From positions 4,420,001 to 4,484,000 of the forward strand of contig NZ_LT838813.1 of assembly GCF_900176595.1 (NCBI RefSeq): DNA of 64,000 bases, in the 5' to 3' direction. Below, one piece after another: positions 24,744-33,975 of this stretch. Origin of the DNA: Aquiflexum balticum DSM 16537 (GTDB taxonomy: Bacteria; Bacteroidota; Bacteroidia; Cytophagales; Cyclobacteriaceae). Each line of letters opens with the position of its first letter. The stretch's first letter is position 1. Under the pieces are notes generated by a model. That model made no database searches, was not told the origin of the DNA, and saw only the letters and a program-made list of their open reading frames with translations. The translations under genes were made by a program, and so were the position numbers.

Positions 24744-26594
24744 TTATTTCACCAGATATAGTTCCATATGCAGTTTCCTCAAAACCTCCACCGGAAATTT
24801 AATCACCTTCCGATCATAAGTCATTAGTCCATTGGTCTCAATTTCCACATCTGTAGTCTGGGTGTAGACTGCCGCGGCTAGACCTTTTGGAATCAGTGCT
24901 TTTAGGTCCACGATCAAGAGTTCATATCTGGCCAAAAGTTCTTCCTGCGTTTTGAAGGACTGATAGCCCCAATTGTCCTTGTCCTGCCAGGTATGTCCTT
25001 CCACAGGTAGCCCTAATCCACCGTATTCTCCCAATACCAGCACATTCACCTTTCCAAACAAATCCGGTGAGGGCATCACAGGATCGGGATAGTTGTGCAC
25101 ATCGAAAATATCCCCGGTGATCTTGTTTCCTTCCAGTTCAAAATTCCCACCAGAAGCGGAATTGACCAATCTGGTAGGATCATATGCTTGTGTCCATTCT
25201 GTGATTTCTTTGGTTTTGAACTGTCCCCAGGCCTCATTGAAGGGTACCCAAACTACAATGGATGGAAAATGATGAAATGCATCCATAATGGCTTTCCATT
25301 CGGTTTTGAAAATTGACTCGGATTCAGGTGTTCTGTCTTTGTCAAGGCCTTTTCGGTAAATGCCGGGTTTGGGTTCCCATATATTCCCCATATCCCCGCT
25401 GGGCATGTCCTGCCAAACCAACATACCCAATTTATCGCAGTGATAATACCATCGTGCAGGTTCCACCTTGACATGTTTACGGATCATATTGAAACCCATT
25501 TCCTGCGTTTTGATGATGTCAAAAGCCAATGCTTCATCTGTAGGCGCTGTGTAAAGACCATCAGGCCACCAACCCTGATCCAAGGGACCATATTGAAACA
25601 ATGCCTTTCCGTTCAGTTCCATTACCTGCATGCCATTGGCATCATAGCCTATGGAAATTTTCCTCAAAGCCCCATAGGATTTTACCTGATCCACTACCCT
25701 ATTGCCACGCTTCAAGCTGATTTCAAAATCATACAAATGAGGATTGTCCTGTGACCAGGATTTAGGATTGGGTATATTCAAATTCAAACCCTTTCCGGAC
25801 TGCCCCTGAGTTTGGGCCACCATTTGATTTTCATCAAAAACTTTCACTTCCAGAACAAATTGACCTGAATTCAAATCGCTGTCTGTTTCTATAAGAAAAT
25901 TACCATTATCCCAATCAGGGGTTATTTTAACAGCTGATATATAGGACTCGGGCACAAATTCCAACCAAACTGTCTGCCAGATCCCTGTGACAGGGGTGTA
26001 CCAAATGCTGCGGGGCCGATTGATCTGTTTGCCTCTTGGTTGAGGACCATCATCTGTAGGATCCCAAACCCTCACCATAATTTCCTGTTGCTGACCTTTG
26101 TTCAATAAGCTACTGATATCGAAAGAAAAAGGATCGTATCCTCCTTGGTGGATGCCCGCTGATTTCCCATTGACAAAAACTTCGGTCTCCCAATCCACTG
26201 CTCCGAAATGAAGCAGAACTTTTCCTTTTCTGTCCTTATTGGCAATAGTCAAGGTCTTTTTGTACCAAAGTTCTTTCTCAGCGCCAACAGGTTTCATCAC
26301 ACCCGATAAATAAGATTCTATAGGGAAGGGAACCGTGATTTTCCCCTGAAATTGTTCAGGTTTACTACTTCCTTTTTCCAAAATCGCATAATCCCAAGAC
26401 CCATTGAGATTGGTCCAATTTTCTCTGACCATCTGTGGTCTCGGATATTCCTGATGTGGTGCATTGGCATCCACTTTTTCTGCCCATGGGGATAGGATCG
26501 GATTGGTATTGAGGTTTTGGGCCTGTAAAAAAAAGGGCTGAATTAAGAAACCAAATAAATAGACTTGGTGCAAAATGTGCTTGAATCTTTTCAT
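24744..26594 (-). CDS. Glycoside hydrolase family 2 enzyme (short form)
   Basis: A 616-residue exported GH2 enzyme with a signal peptide (about 1-25), a sugar-binding jelly roll, an immunoglobulin-like domain and a TIM barrel. The acid/base Glu is in VPFNEAWGQF near residue 453 and the nucleophile Glu in LGEYGG near 522. Family activities include beta-galactosidase, beta-glucuronidase and beta-mannosidase. A glucuronidase would fit the uronate genes nearby but is not proven. It is the last of three same-strand genes with 19-37-base gaps. Confidence 0.93.
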   Translation of the reverse strand: MKRFKHILHQVYLFGFLIQPFFLQAQNLNTNPILSPWAEKVDANAPHQEYPRPQMVRENWTNLNGSWDYAILEKGSSKPEQFQGKITVPFPIESYLSGVMKPVGAEKELWYKKTLTIANKDRKGKVLLHFGAVDWETEVFVNGKSAGIHQGGYDPFSFDISSLLNKGQQQEIMVRVWDPTDDGPQPRGKQINRPRSIWYTPVTGIWQTVWLEFVPESYISAVKITPDWDNGNFLIETDSDLNSGQFVLEVKVFDENQMVAQTQGQSGKGLNLNIPNPKSWSQDNPHLYDFEISLKRGNRVVDQVKSYGALRKISIGYDANGMQVMELNGKALFQYGPLDQGWWPDGLYTAPTDEALAFDIIKTQEMGFNMIRKHVKVEPARWYYHCDKLGMLVWQDMPSGDMGNIWEPKPGIYRKGLDKDRTPESESIFKTEWKAIMDAFHHFPSIVVWVPFNEAWGQFKTKEITEWTQAYDPTRLVNSASGGNFELEGNKITGDIFDVHNYPDPVMPSPDLFGKVNVLVLGEYGGLGLPVEGHTWQDKDNWGYQSFKTQEELLARYELLIVDLKALIPKGLAAAVYTQTTDVEIETNGLMTYDRKVIKFPVEVLRKLHMELYLVK

Positions 26595-26613
26595 TTTTGG
26601 GTCGGTTGTTGGG

Positions 26614-27855
26614 TTAAGAATTGATTATTTTGGCATTTTTAAAAACGGAGTCATCATATTCCAAGCCCAAACCTGGACCTGTGGGAACTTTGATAAAACC
26701 ATTTTTGATATCAAAATGAGGGTAATACCAATCAGGATATTTTTTCTTTCCGCCCGGAAATTCCTGATACCCTTCCAATATAGGCGAAACAGAAGCAAAT
26801 TGAAAGAAAGGAGCTGCCAAGGGGTCATCTTTTGGGCTATGAGGTGCAATACTCAATCCATTGGCAATGGCGAGCTTTTCCACATAAAAAGCCCTAGTCA
26901 ACCCTCCATTGTAATATAAGTCAGGTTGAAGCACATGATACACTTTGTTTTGGGCAATATCGCGCCATCTGAGGTAGGAAGTATCCTGCTCTCCACCTGC
27001 CAGTTTCATGGTTTTCAGACTACTGGCAATCTTTTGATTCGAGTTATAATCTTCCCAATAACAGGGTTCCTCAAAAATGGAAACACCATACTCTTCCAAA
27101 AATGTCGCCATCTTGAGCCCTTCCTGAAGATCAAAAGAACTGTTGGCATCTGCGTAAATGGTCAGTCCATCCCCAAAGGTTTTTCTCAACAAGCGGATCA
27201 GGTTTTCTGACCGGCCCGGTGCGGCATCGGCATTGCGACTCATTCTCCCCCCTACTTTTATTTTGACGGCTTTAGCACCTGTCTCGGCAATTTGTTTTTG
27301 AAGATTGGCTACTTCTTCCTCGGGGCTGGTTTCCCGTGTGAGGCTGGACACATACATATGGATTTCTGTCCGGATCCTTTTTCCAAAAAAATCAGAAGCA
27401 GGAATCCCCGCAGCTTTACCCAATAAATCCATCACAGCAATCTCCACCTGACCGATGCAGTTGAACAAGGGGATTCCGGAATATTTATATACCGCTCTGT
27501 CATGTGCAATGGTATCCAAAATCTGTTCGATATCCCTTGCATCCTTTCCAATAAAAAATGGCTGGATCATTCCCTGCAAAATTGGTAGCAAATACTCCAT
27601 TCTGAAATTAAGGACAGTGATTCCTTGGAGCCCATCCTTGGAAGTAACCACAATGAAACGGTTTCCAACTGATTCAAGAATTTCAATTTTTTGGATGATA
27701 ATAAGGGATTTTATAACGGATTGAATATCCAAAATGCTGGAAGGATACGTATTCCCATTCTCTCTATCTATCGCTTCAGCAAAGGCTTTTCTAGGATTAA
27801 TTGATGGAATCAATCCTAATACAGCACTTTTTGAGATAAATTCCCGTCTTTTCAT
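26614..27855 (-). CDS. Tat-exported enolase-superfamily protein (mandelate racemase/MLE group)
   Basis: A protein of 413 residues with a twin-arginine signal (MKRREFISKSAVLG), so it is exported folded. The barrel keeps the family residues: Lys-x-Lys in AVKIKVGG near 195, metal ligands Asp in IYADANSS, Glu in FEEPCYW and Glu in AGGEQD, and His in SIAPHSPK near 345. Such enzymes dehydrate or racemise acid sugars. It lies between two GH2 genes in an operon, which suggests action on a uronate or aldonate end group released outside the cytoplasm. Confidence 0.9.
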   Translation of the reverse strand: MKRREFISKSAVLGLIPSINPRKAFAEAIDRENGNTYPSSILDIQSVIKSLIIIQKIEILESVGNRFIVVTSKDGLQGITVLNFRMEYLLPILQGMIQPFFIGKDARDIEQILDTIAHDRAVYKYSGIPLFNCIGQVEIAVMDLLGKAAGIPASDFFGKRIRTEIHMYVSSLTRETSPEEEVANLQKQIAETGAKAVKIKVGGRMSRNADAAPGRSENLIRLLRKTFGDGLTIYADANSSFDLQEGLKMATFLEEYGVSIFEEPCYWEDYNSNQKIASSLKTMKLAGGEQDTSYLRWRDIAQNKVYHVLQPDLYYNGGLTRAFYVEKLAIANGLSIAPHSPKDDPLAAPFFQFASVSPILEGYQEFPGGKKKYPDWYYPHFDIKNGFIKVPTGPGLGLEYDDSVFKNAKIINS

Positions 27856-27892
27856 TTTTCAACAATTTCTTAGCTGACCAACTTATAACTTT

Positions 27893-30697
27893 TCATTTAA
27901 AATCAAACCACAGTTTTATCCCAAAAGGCGTATCTCCTGTATGGCTTACGCCACTTCCTTTTTCACCGCTTGGACCCATAGTCTCTGGCCCGCTGAATTT
28001 ATTGCCAATTGGAGAGATTTGATGGAGGAACGAAATATCTCCTTTTGGCATCTTGGGAGTAACTCCGGGAGTTGCATGAGGTGGGTTTTCAGGATTGTAA
28101 AGTTTGAAAAACATTCCAGGTGTACCGGAATATATTTGGATATTGCCTTCTTCTGTTTGCAGTTCCATGGCATAAAAGTTGGCATGATAGCCTTTGAATT
28201 CGGGATATATCAAGTTATCATAACTGTAACCTGTCATGGTATTGTTATAAGCTTTTTCCCACAAGCCGAATTCAGCTCCTTTTAACCTGTTTTTCCAAAC
28301 CCTATAAGGTCCGTCCCCTACCCATTTTACTCCCTTGACTTTTTCTTCAGGATAAGAAAATGAAATGCCCAAAAAGTCAATGCCTCCACTACCAAATGCA
28401 GGACCATTGGATTCAAAAGATAACAGTCCGGAACTATTGACAGTCCAAGTAGCCTTTTTGGGATAGGTCGAATATGACATGTGCACTTGAATACTTCCTT
28501 CCTCGTCCATTTCCCAATACACTTTTTCCACCTGTGAATCCATTCCTTCCACCGTTGGGCCGTTGGCAAATGAAAACAACTTTGTTCCTTTTTGAACTTT
28601 AGTCAAATTACCTGTTTCAAGGTTAAAGAAATAAGTCATTTCTCCTGCCTGTATTTTCAATTGACCGTTTTCTTCCTCCATTTGAACCATATTCATTTCA
28701 CTTGAATTTGGTTCAAATAATTCTCTTGCTGCAAAGTCAATTGGACTATGAATTGGCCAACTCCAAGTATACAATTCCTTACCATTCCAATCATAGGCAC
28801 TTATTGAAAGGTAATCAGATTGATCGAAATTATCAGGCAAGTCAAGGTCTATTCTTTTTGTTTCCCCTGGAAGAATGTCAGGAAGGTTGATTACCTTTTT
28901 ATGGTTCTCACTTTGACTTTCTAAACCATTGACAGAAAAAAGTTTCCATTCCAGTTTGCAGTCAACTAAGGAGGAATAGGTATATTGATTTTCGATCAAA
29001 ATTTCGCCGTCGAAATTGGCGTTGAGATTGAAAGTCTGAACCTGAATCGGAGACCATATTTCCTTGATGGTGTAAAAACTGCCTTCTTTTTCTTTATAGG
29101 GACCTAAAATTCCATCAGGAGCATGGTTACCATCAGCATCCAATTCCCCATCACGGTCAGTCCGGACCACTGCTTCATCTGCAAAAACCCAAAGAAACCC
29201 ACCGGAGTAAACCGGATTTCTTTTGAATGCATGCCAATAATCATCCAATCCTGCCCCATGACCGCCATCGTAAAGTCCATGCATAAATTCCGTGGGCATA
29301 AACGGTATCTGACCATGGGTTAAACGCTGTATTCCTGCATTATACCTTAAGTAATGATAGGTATCCACACCGTTTCTGACAAGCCAAGGATAAATTACAG
29401 GTCGTTTTTGGATATCATATTCATGAAACCATTTCTCATTTTCAAAATCCCAGCCCCCTTCATTACCATGGTCCCAAATAATTACAGATGGATGGTTGGC
29501 ATCTTTCAGAACAGTGGCTTTTATGATCTTAGGTCCAACTTCGGTATCATAACCCTGCTGCCACCCTGCCACTTCATCCAAGACAAACAAGCCAAGAGAA
29601 TCGCAAAGGTCCAAAAACCGCTCATCAGGTGGATAATGAGACATGCGGACAGCATTCATGTTCATCTCCTTCATCAACAAGATATCTTCCAAATGATTGG
29701 CTTCACTCAAAGCTCTACCCGTATTTGGATAAAATGAATGCCTGTTCACTCCCTTGAAAACGACCCTTTTACCATTGACATAAAAACCATCCTGCTCCCT
29801 AAGTTCAACTGTTCGGAATCCAAAAGTCTCTTTCTTTTGAAAAACGATATTTTCATTTTGCATCAAGATAAAAGATGCCTCGTACAGATGAGGGTGTTCG
29901 GGGTTCCATGTTTTGATACCTTCAATTTTTCCTGAAAGCCAAGAACCCTCGCTTATATCTGCTGATTCAATGTTTCCAATTACTAAATCAGAACCTTTTT
30001 CCCTGATCTCGATTTTAACTTTGGCATTTTTGGGTGGATTATTGATTTCAATCAGACTGTTGAAAGTACCATCTGATTTGGCATCTATGGCAAGTCTTGA
30101 AAAATGTGCATTGGGTAAAACTTCCAAATAAACCGGTCTGAAAATCCCTCCAAAAATCCAGAAATCCGCTTCCCTTTCCGCCCTGTTCACCGAAGCATTT
30201 GCGGAATGCTTATTTACTTCTACTTCCAGGGTATTGCTTTTTCCATAATTTACCAATTTGGAGATATCATAGTTAAATCTATAAAAACCACCTTGATGTA
30301 TTTCCCCCGTAGATTTCCCATTGATTTTAACCTTGGTATCTGTCATAGCCCCTTCAAAAACAATGTTGATGGTTTTCCCTCTCCAATCTGAAGGTACCTC
30401 AAAGGCATGTTTGTAAAATCCGGTTTCAGTACCCAAAACCCTATCAGCGTTTTTATGGTCGTGACCATAATTGTAGGTGCCGAAACCATGCAATTCCCAA
30501 TTAGAGGGAACAGGAATAGTACTCCAGGTATCAGCTTTTCTACCATCTGACACCATAAATTCCCAATCTACAGTTTGCGAGGCATCCTTACCGGAAAGAT
30601 AAATCCTTTGATAATCCACTTGGGCCAAACTGGAATGCAGAAATGAAAAAATGAGAAAAACAGAAGTTAGTATATTTTTGAGGGTATTGGAGTTCAT
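27893..30697 (-). CDS. Glycoside hydrolase family 2 enzyme (long form, beta-galactosidase-like)
   Basis: A 934-residue exported GH2 enzyme. I start at the Met at 30697, which begins a good signal peptide (ending S-S-L-A-Q); a Met 17 codons upstream is less likely. After the sugar-binding and Ig-like domains the TIM barrel has the acid/base Glu in HGNEGGWD near 412 and the nucleophile Glu in PTEFMHG near 469. A large C-terminal beta domain (about 640-930) resembles beta-galactosidase small-chain domain 5. It leads the GH2-MLE-GH2 operon, 127 bases from a LacI-type operator. Confidence 0.93.
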   Translation of the reverse strand: MNSNTLKNILTSVFLIFSFLHSSLAQVDYQRIYLSGKDASQTVDWEFMVSDGRKADTWSTIPVPSNWELHGFGTYNYGHDHKNADRVLGTETGFYKHAFEVPSDWRGKTINIVFEGAMTDTKVKINGKSTGEIHQGGFYRFNYDISKLVNYGKSNTLEVEVNKHSANASVNRAEREADFWIFGGIFRPVYLEVLPNAHFSRLAIDAKSDGTFNSLIEINNPPKNAKVKIEIREKGSDLVIGNIESADISEGSWLSGKIEGIKTWNPEHPHLYEASFILMQNENIVFQKKETFGFRTVELREQDGFYVNGKRVVFKGVNRHSFYPNTGRALSEANHLEDILLMKEMNMNAVRMSHYPPDERFLDLCDSLGLFVLDEVAGWQQGYDTEVGPKIIKATVLKDANHPSVIIWDHGNEGGWDFENEKWFHEYDIQKRPVIYPWLVRNGVDTYHYLRYNAGIQRLTHGQIPFMPTEFMHGLYDGGHGAGLDDYWHAFKRNPVYSGGFLWVFADEAVVRTDRDGELDADGNHAPDGILGPYKEKEGSFYTIKEIWSPIQVQTFNLNANFDGEILIENQYTYSSLVDCKLEWKLFSVNGLESQSENHKKVINLPDILPGETKRIDLDLPDNFDQSDYLSISAYDWNGKELYTWSWPIHSPIDFAARELFEPNSSEMNMVQMEEENGQLKIQAGEMTYFFNLETGNLTKVQKGTKLFSFANGPTVEGMDSQVEKVYWEMDEEGSIQVHMSYSTYPKKATWTVNSSGLLSFESNGPAFGSGGIDFLGISFSYPEEKVKGVKWVGDGPYRVWKNRLKGAEFGLWEKAYNNTMTGYSYDNLIYPEFKGYHANFYAMELQTEEGNIQIYSGTPGMFFKLYNPENPPHATPGVTPKMPKGDISFLHQISPIGNKFSGPETMGPSGEKGSGVSHTGDTPFGIKLWFDFK

Positions 30698-30823
30698 TCT
30701 GTTTATTTTAGGTTTATTGATACTAATGAGGAATATAAAATATTCCACTTATCACTTTCGGCTACATACATTCTAAGATAGTTCTTAAATTCAATTATAA
30801 AAATCACTTAAGGGTCTTACTCT

Positions 30824-30837
30824 CGAAATCGTTTGCG
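30824..30837. promoter_or_regulatory. LacI-type operator between divergent GH2 and DUF1080 genes
   Basis: CGAAATCGTTTGCG fits the palindrome CG-n-AA-n-CG-n-TT-n-CG shared with the sites at 33797 and 39905. It lies between two divergent operons and could control both. The assignment to the LacI protein encoded at 38783 is inferred from the shared sequence. Confidence 0.65.
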
Positions 30838-30910
30838 TAATCAGCAGGACAGGTTGCTTGAATTACATGCACTTAATGTAGAACTTGACAAATATTAAAT
30901 AACCCAAAAT

Positions 30911-32296
30911 ATGAAAAAGTCAGTATTGCTATTAATGATGCTCGGATGTATGGGGATCATTTCCTGTGAATCTCCCAAATCGGAGAATAAATCAACAGAA
31001 TGGAATAATATTTTCAATGGTGAAAACCTGGAAGGCTGGAAAGTAGTCGGAGGTGCAGCACCTTTTGAAGTTAAGGATTCGGAAATCATAGGTTATGCAA
31101 AAGCCAATACCCCAAATACTTTTTTGATTACTGAAAAAGAATACACGGATTATATTCTGGAACTCGATTTAAAAATAGAAAACCTTTCCAGCAACTCCGG
31201 AATTATGGTCAGGGGTCAGTTTGACCCGACCAAAAGAGATGGACAGGGTCTGGTTTTTGGCTATCAGATAGAAGCTGACCCTTCCGCACGTGCTTGGTCA
31301 GGCGGATTATATGATGAAGCCCGAAGGGGCTGGCTGTATCCACTTGATCTTAATCCCAAAGCCAAATCAGCCTTTAAAATGGGAGAATGGAATTCCTACC
31401 GAATTGAAGCCATTGGAAAAGAAATCAAAACCTGGATCAATGGTCAGGAGGTTGCCTATGTAGTAGATGATATGGATTCAAGGGGATTTATAGGATTACA
31501 GGTACATAGCATTGGAAATCCTGAAGATGAAGGAAACAAGACTTATTTCAAAAATGTCAGGGTACAAACGGAAAACTTAACTCCTACCCCATTTCAGGGA
31601 GATGTCTTTGTGGTCAACACAGGATTGAATGAACTGACAGATTTTGAGAAAGAAAAGGGTTGGAAACTATTGTTCAATGGACTAAATTCAGAGGGTTGGA
31701 AAGGTGCTTACAAAGAGACTTTCCCAGAGAAAGGATGGCATATCAAAGATGGTATATTGATGGTTGAAAAAGCCGATGGTGGTGAGTCAAGTAATTTTGG
31801 AGATATTGTTACTGTTGAAAAATACAGTGCATTTGACCTTGCCTTTGATTTCAAAATGACAGAAGGTGCAAACAGCGGTGTAAAGTATTTTGTGACCTTA
31901 AGTGAGGGCAACAAAGGTTCAGCGATTGGATTGGAATATCAAATTTTGGATGATGAAAGACATCCTGATGCCAAAATGGGTATAGAAGGCAACAGAACAT
32001 TGGCCTCACTTTATGACCTGATCAAGGCCAATAAGCAACCTCGCTTTGTAAAAGGCCCCGGAGAATGGAACAAAGGCCGGGTAGTTGTATATCCTGACAA
32101 CAAAGTGGAACATTACCTTAATGGAGTTAAAGTAGTGGAATATGTTCGCGGTTCTCAGGAATACCGTGACCTTGTAGCCATCAGTAAATACAAAATTTGG
32201 GAGAATTTTGGTGAAGCGCCCGAAGGACATATACTGCTTCAGGACCATGGAGATGAAGTTCATTTCAAAAATATCAAAATCAAAAAGCTGAATTAA
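30911..32296 (+). CDS. DUF1080 (3-keto-disaccharide hydrolase) lipoprotein, two domains
   Basis: A protein of 461 residues with a lipoprotein signal (IISC, Cys20). It holds two concanavalin-like DUF1080 domains, at about 32-222 and 245-460; both start with a similar phrase (IFNGENLEGWK and LFNGLNSEGWK), so they are an internal duplication. DUF1080 proteins are linked to 3-keto-glycoside hydrolysis acting with an oxidoreductase. The next gene, 12 bases on, is a Gfo/Idh-type oxidoreductase, which supports that role. Confidence 0.9.
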   Translation: MKKSVLLLMMLGCMGIISCESPKSENKSTEWNNIFNGENLEGWKVVGGAAPFEVKDSEIIGYAKANTPNTFLITEKEYTDYILELDLKIENLSSNSGIMVRGQFDPTKRDGQGLVFGYQIEADPSARAWSGGLYDEARRGWLYPLDLNPKAKSAFKMGEWNSYRIEAIGKEIKTWINGQEVAYVVDDMDSRGFIGLQVHSIGNPEDEGNKTYFKNVRVQTENLTPTPFQGDVFVVNTGLNELTDFEKEKGWKLLFNGLNSEGWKGAYKETFPEKGWHIKDGILMVEKADGGESSNFGDIVTVEKYSAFDLAFDFKMTEGANSGVKYFVTLSEGNKGSAIGLEYQILDDERHPDAKMGIEGNRTLASLYDLIKANKQPRFVKGPGEWNKGRVVVYPDNKVEHYLNGVKVVEYVRGSQEYRDLVAISKYKIWENFGEAPEGHILLQDHGDEVHFKNIKIKKLN

Positions 32297-32308
32297 ACCC
32301 GGATAACC

Positions 32309-33658
32309 ATGAACAATGATAAAAACAACAGGCGTGAGTTTTTGAAAAAATCCACCTTGGCCACCGTAGGACTTTCTTCCCTGGGAGCGATGGGTTTTTC
32401 CGCAAAAAGCTATGGGAACATCATCGGTGCCAATGACAGAATGAATGTTGCAATCGCAGGACTAGGTAGAAGATTGGGTGCATTCTATGCACCCATCAGC
32501 GATCCTAATAACAATGTGAGATTAGTAACGCTGTGTGACGTGATGGAGTCCCAAAGAGGAAAGGCTGCTACAAATTTTGCCAAATTCATTGATTACAAAC
32601 CAAAACTTGAAAACAGTATTCTCAAGGTAATTGAGGACAAAGAGATTGATGTACTGATCAATGCCACTCCTGACCACTGGCATGCCCCCGGTACCTGGTT
32701 AGCCGTAGAAAACGGCAAACATGTCTATGTAGAAAAACCCTGTAGCCATACCCCCCGTGAAGGAGAAATTCTGTTGGAATACAAAAAGAAGTACGGCAAG
32801 GTGATTCAAATGGGCAACCAACAGCGTTCTTCAGACCATACCATAGAAATCATCAATCAGATTCATAATGGGGTTATTGGCAAAGCTTATATGGCAACAG
32901 CATTTTATATCAATCAAAGAGGAGAAGTTCCAGTTCCCAAAGAAGCCGCCCCTCCTGCTGGTCTGGACTGGGAACTTTTCCAAGGACCCGCGCCAAGAAG
33001 AAAATATACGCATGATACTTGGAATTACAATTGGCATTGGTATGGCTGGGACTACGGCACTGCTGAAACCGGTAACAATGCAACCCATGAATTGGATGTG
33101 GCACGCTGGGCACTTCAGGTAGAATATCCAAAACATGTCCATGTAGATGCCGGAAAATACCACTTTGTAAATGACGGCTGGACCATGTACGATACCATGT
33201 TGGCTACCTTTAAATTTGATGGTGAAAAAACTATACAATGGGATGGTAAAAGCCGAAATGGTCACAATACTTATGGTATGGACCGTGGCACTATTATATA
33301 TGGTACTGAGGGTTCAGTGATTGTCAACAGGAGTTTGTACAGATTATTTGACAGATCCGGAAAATTGATCAGAGAAACAAAAACCAAAAGCGTGGAGGGA
33401 AGTACCAACCTTGGCGGTGGTGGTGATATGACCACAGTACATGTAAGCAATTTCTTTAATGCGATCCGAGGAAAGGAAAAGCAAAATTCCACTATTGATG
33501 ATGGGGCAGTCAGCACCTTGCTATGTCATTTAGCCAATATCTCCCATCGCATAGGCGAAAGCTTTGATTGCAATCCCTCTAATGGTCATATCTACAACAG
33601 AAAAGGAATGGAATTGTGGTCAAAAGCCTATGAAAAAGGCTGGGAACCTAAAATCTAA
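32309..33658 (+). CDS. Tat-exported Gfo/Idh/MocA oxidoreductase
   Basis: A 449-residue oxidoreductase with a twin-arginine signal (NRREFLKKSTLATVG), so it is exported with its NAD(P) bound. The Rossmann start is VAIAGLGRRLG near 46, the motif INATPDHWHAP is near 114, and the E-K-P motif with catalytic Lys is in VYVEKPCSH near 138. Family members oxidise or reduce sugars at one hydroxyl. Paired with the DUF1080 lipoprotein it can supply the 3-keto sugar step of a non-hydrolytic glycoside cleavage. A strong terminator follows. Confidence 0.9.
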   Translation: MNNDKNNRREFLKKSTLATVGLSSLGAMGFSAKSYGNIIGANDRMNVAIAGLGRRLGAFYAPISDPNNNVRLVTLCDVMESQRGKAATNFAKFIDYKPKLENSILKVIEDKEIDVLINATPDHWHAPGTWLAVENGKHVYVEKPCSHTPREGEILLEYKKKYGKVIQMGNQQRSSDHTIEIINQIHNGVIGKAYMATAFYINQRGEVPVPKEAAPPAGLDWELFQGPAPRRKYTHDTWNYNWHWYGWDYGTAETGNNATHELDVARWALQVEYPKHVHVDAGKYHFVNDGWTMYDTMLATFKFDGEKTIQWDGKSRNGHNTYGMDRGTIIYGTEGSVIVNRSLYRLFDRSGKLIRETKTKSVEGSTNLGGGGDMTTVHVSNFFNAIRGKEKQNSTIDDGAVSTLLCHLANISHRIGESFDCNPSNGHIYNRKGMELWSKAYEKGWEPKI

Positions 33659-33682
33659 GAAGAAATTTCATTAACATTTATC

Positions 33683-33730
33683 AAGCCTTTGGGGACAAAA
33701 TACCCAAAGGCTTTTTTTATTTTTTTTCAA
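33683..33730 (+). terminator. Rho-independent terminator
   Basis: The stem AAGCCTTTGGG/CCCAAAGGCTT (11 bp, perfect) has a 9-base loop and is followed by a long T-rich run. It ends the DUF1080-oxidoreductase operon and separates it from the SusC/SusD unit. The remaining gap to 33975 holds only the operator and promoter region. Confidence 0.9.
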
Positions 33731-33796
33731 TATTTAATTCAATAAGAAGATGATTATCTTTTAATTATCTAGATTAAAATAGTTAGAATCATTTTT

Positions 33797-33810
33797 CGCA
33801 ATCGATTCCG
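33797..33810. promoter_or_regulatory. LacI-type operator upstream of SusC
   Basis: CGCAATCGATTCCG is a 14-bp palindrome (CG-n-AATCGATT-n-CG), the best match to the set shared with 30824 and 39905. It lies 166 bases before the SusC start codon. Confidence 0.7.
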
Positions 33811-33975
33811 TAACTTAAACATCCACCCGTAATTTCTTCACTACAATACTGTTAAATTTAATTTCATTCAGGTGGGGGAAAATATCCTGAGGTATCAAAG
33901 GCTTCACCCATTGCATTATATAGCTAGGATTAAATGAATTTATTTCCCTTTTAAATTAACTTAACCCAATCAATC

